Source of the DNA: Candidatus Sulfopaludibacter sp. SbA3
GTDB taxonomy: Bacteria; Pseudomonadota; Alphaproteobacteria; Caulobacterales; Hyphomonadaceae
Direction of reading: 5' to 3'
DNA: 64,000 nt
Assembly: GCA_945888325.1 (NCBI GenBank)
Contig: CAMDAC010000015.1
Coordinates: 1-64,000 of the forward strand
Shown here: one piece after another, positions 62,678 to 64,000 of the stretch
Layout: every line of letters begins with the position of its first letter
How positions within the stretch are numbered: position 1 is the first letter of the stretch
The notes under the pieces: model-generated
The model's input: only the letters and a program-made list of their open reading frames with translations
Database searches by the model: none
Told to the model about the DNA's origin: nothing
Translations under genes and position numbers: made by a program

Positions 62678-64000
62678 TCAGAAAGCGTAACGTGCCATGA
62701 TCTGGAACACCGGGCCGGCTTCTTCGGACTCGAGTTCGTACTCGTCAAAGCTGCGGTCGATCTGGTCCTGGATCGTGGTGAACTTGTTGAACACTTCGTC
62801 CTTCGAACCGTTCAGGAGGTTCGAGCCGACGGCCCGGATCGTGAAGCTGTCACCGAGGCGTTTCTCGATAAAGACTTCCAGGTCAGCGCCGTAAGACGTG
62901 GTGATCTCTTCGCCGATCACCCGTCCGTAGGCGTCACCCTGCTTGCGATAGGTCGCGCCGAAAGCTGCGTCGAACGCGACGATATCGTGGATGAAACCGA
63001 AGTTGTAGACGAACTCGGATTGATCGTTGAACCGGCGCGAGCCGAACTCGTCTTCAATGTCGCTGTCGAGCCAGGAGAAGTTCGCGAAGGCGCCCGTATT
63101 CGGGAGGCCAACGACGGTCAGCGGCGTCGAGAGGTCGAGTTCGATACCGTAGACGCTGCCGTCACCGGTGTTCTGCGGCTGCAGCACAAAGGTGCCCGGC
63201 CCTTCCGAGCCTTCGATGCCGGTGCTGGCAACTTCCACCAGATCTTTGACGTCGCGGTAGAACAGGTTGACCCCGAACACGCCGGACGAACCGAGGCGGC
63301 GCTCGTAGCCGAGATCGGCGCCCCAGGCGCTTTCCGGCTCAAGGTCAGGATTGCCGAGCAGGTCGTTGTCGCCAAGTTCGGCTTCGAGCAGCGCCGGCGA
63401 GATGAAGTTGAAGTTCGGCCGGCGGACGGTCCGCGCCACGGACGCGGAAATCCGGTCGGCAGCGGTGAGATCATACTTCAGGTGAGCCGAAGGGAGCAAG
63501 AACGAGAAGTTGGTGCTGGTGGCGCGATCGGCCGGAGCCACGGTGAGGTCCGTGATGTCGACTGTCGTGGTCTCGTAGCGAAGGCCGGCTTCCCAGGCGA
63601 GGGGGCCGCTTTCGCCGTTCAGTACGGCAAAGCCGTCTAAACGTTCTTCTTCGATCTGGCTCAAGCCACCTGCAACGGGCTGAAGGTTCGTCCAGCCGAT
63701 CCGGGCCACTTCCGGGTTATTCGAGAATTGATCCCAGGAATTGCGCAGGGCGACCGGCACGTTGAAACGGTTGCGCTGCGCGCGAATGTCGGTGTCACGT
63801 TGCTTGGCCTGATAGAAGAGACCGAATTCGAATTCGGTGTTGTCGCCGGTCTCGATCTCGTGAGCGAATTCGCCGAAAAACTCTTCATCGACGATACCGA
63901 CAATCGTAAGATCGCCCGTGTAACGCGGCGTTGAGCGGTCAAAGTCGATTTCGTCTTCCGTCTCGTACTGGTTTTCTTCGAAATTCGCGAGACCGACCTT
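62678..64000 (-). CDS. TonB-dependent receptor, 5' part beyond the window
   Basis: The frame is open to the right edge, so only the C-terminal 440 residues are seen. They form the later strands of a 22-stranded outer-membrane barrel: WEAGLRYETTTVDITDL, SFLLPSAHLKYDLTAADRIS, ARTVRRPNFNFISPA, LGNPDLEPESAWGADLGYER, VFGVNLFYRDVKDLV, and the terminal QIMARYAF ending in Phe, the BamA recognition signal. The NPDLEPE element is typical of the family. The ligand cannot be told. Start and plug domain are missing. Confidence 0.92.
   Translation of the reverse strand, partial: KVGLANFEENQYETEDEIDFDRSTPRYTGDLTIVGIVDEEFFGEFAHEIETGDNTEFEFGLFYQAKQRDTDIRAQRNRFNVPVALRNSWDQFSNNPEVARIGWTNLQPVAGGLSQIEEERLDGFAVLNGESGPLAWEAGLRYETTTVDITDLTVAPADRATSTNFSFLLPSAHLKYDLTAADRISASVARTVRRPNFNFISPALLEAELGDNDLLGNPDLEPESAWGADLGYERRLGSSGVFGVNLFYRDVKDLVEVASTGIEGSEGPGTFVLQPQNTGDGSVYGIELDLSTPLTVVGLPNTGAFANFSWLDSDIEDEFGSRRFNDQSEFVYNFGFIHDIVAFDAAFGATYRKQGDAYGRVIGEEITTSYGADLEVFIEKRLGDSFTIRAVGSNLLNGSKDEVFNKFTTIQDQIDRSFDEYELESEEAGPVFQIMARYAF

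Overview
The window is high-GC, densely packed alphaproteobacterial chromosome. The core genes point to the Caulobacterales/Hyphomonadaceae side (Hyphomonas-like): COQ9 beside rpsU, a class-II-type aroA beside TIGR02300 and tRNA-Ala, rnd-lptC-lptA-lptB-rpoN, divergent secA and PPIase-argJ-mutT, aa3-type cytochrome oxidase subunit IV, DUF1178/DUF1150/DUF2794 proteins, SapC, many TonB/lipoprotein-type envelope genes and GTTC-N7-GTTC (alphaproteobacterial LexA) boxes. No taxon can be fixed without a database search.

Region 1 (1-4153) is visibly lower in GC and lies against the 3' end of a tRNA-Arg(ACG), as expected of an island integrated at a tRNA gene. It holds an unrecognised gene running in from the left edge and a three-gene minus-strand cassette with 4-base overlaps. 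The cassette is two different class III nucleotide-cyclase-like proteins followed by a small three-helix membrane protein resembling the Pycsar effector (PycTM). I read it as a Pycsar-type cyclic-nucleotide anti-phage system with an unusual paired-cyclase layout. This is the strongest candidate for an undescribed system here.

Region 2 (4154-24380) is chromosomal: serine protease and S58 peptidase, gamma-glutamyltransferase, thymidine kinase, rhodanese, ferredoxin-NADP reductase, hydrolase, redoxin and DsbD, SapC, DUF885 lipoprotein. Then comes an uncharacterised 111-residue gene with a cluster of LexA-type repeats at its ribosome binding site, followed by DUF2794, COQ9, rpsU (apparent ATA start), a GGDEF/EAL protein and an ABC-2 exporter.

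Region 3 (24489-43554) is housekeeping: oxidase subunit IV, DUF1178, grxC, comF, a methyltransferase, then an overlapping chain PPIase-argJ-mutT-flp pilin facing secA. These are followed by the rnd-lptC-lptA-lptB-rpoN run, YaiI, an amber-interrupted lipoprotein, a diheme cytochrome plus parallel beta-helix pair, DUF1150, tRNA-Ala(GGC), TIGR02300 and aroA.

Region 4 (43558-64000): acetyltransferase, an envelope protein, a chemoreceptor, an OYE/SDR redox pair, cmk-rpsA-ihfB-mscL (rpsA with six S1 repeats and a C-terminal helix-hairpin-helix extension), and a probable zinc module. The zinc module is DUF2796, an ABC transporter, DUF3299 and a HAD protein with an apparent CTG start, divergent from a ZIP transporter. 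PHA depolymerase, small membrane proteins, a CHAD protein and a TonB-dependent receptor cut by the right edge complete it. A diverged ~99-base intergenic repeat occurs in opposite orientations at 33.1 and 49.9 kb.
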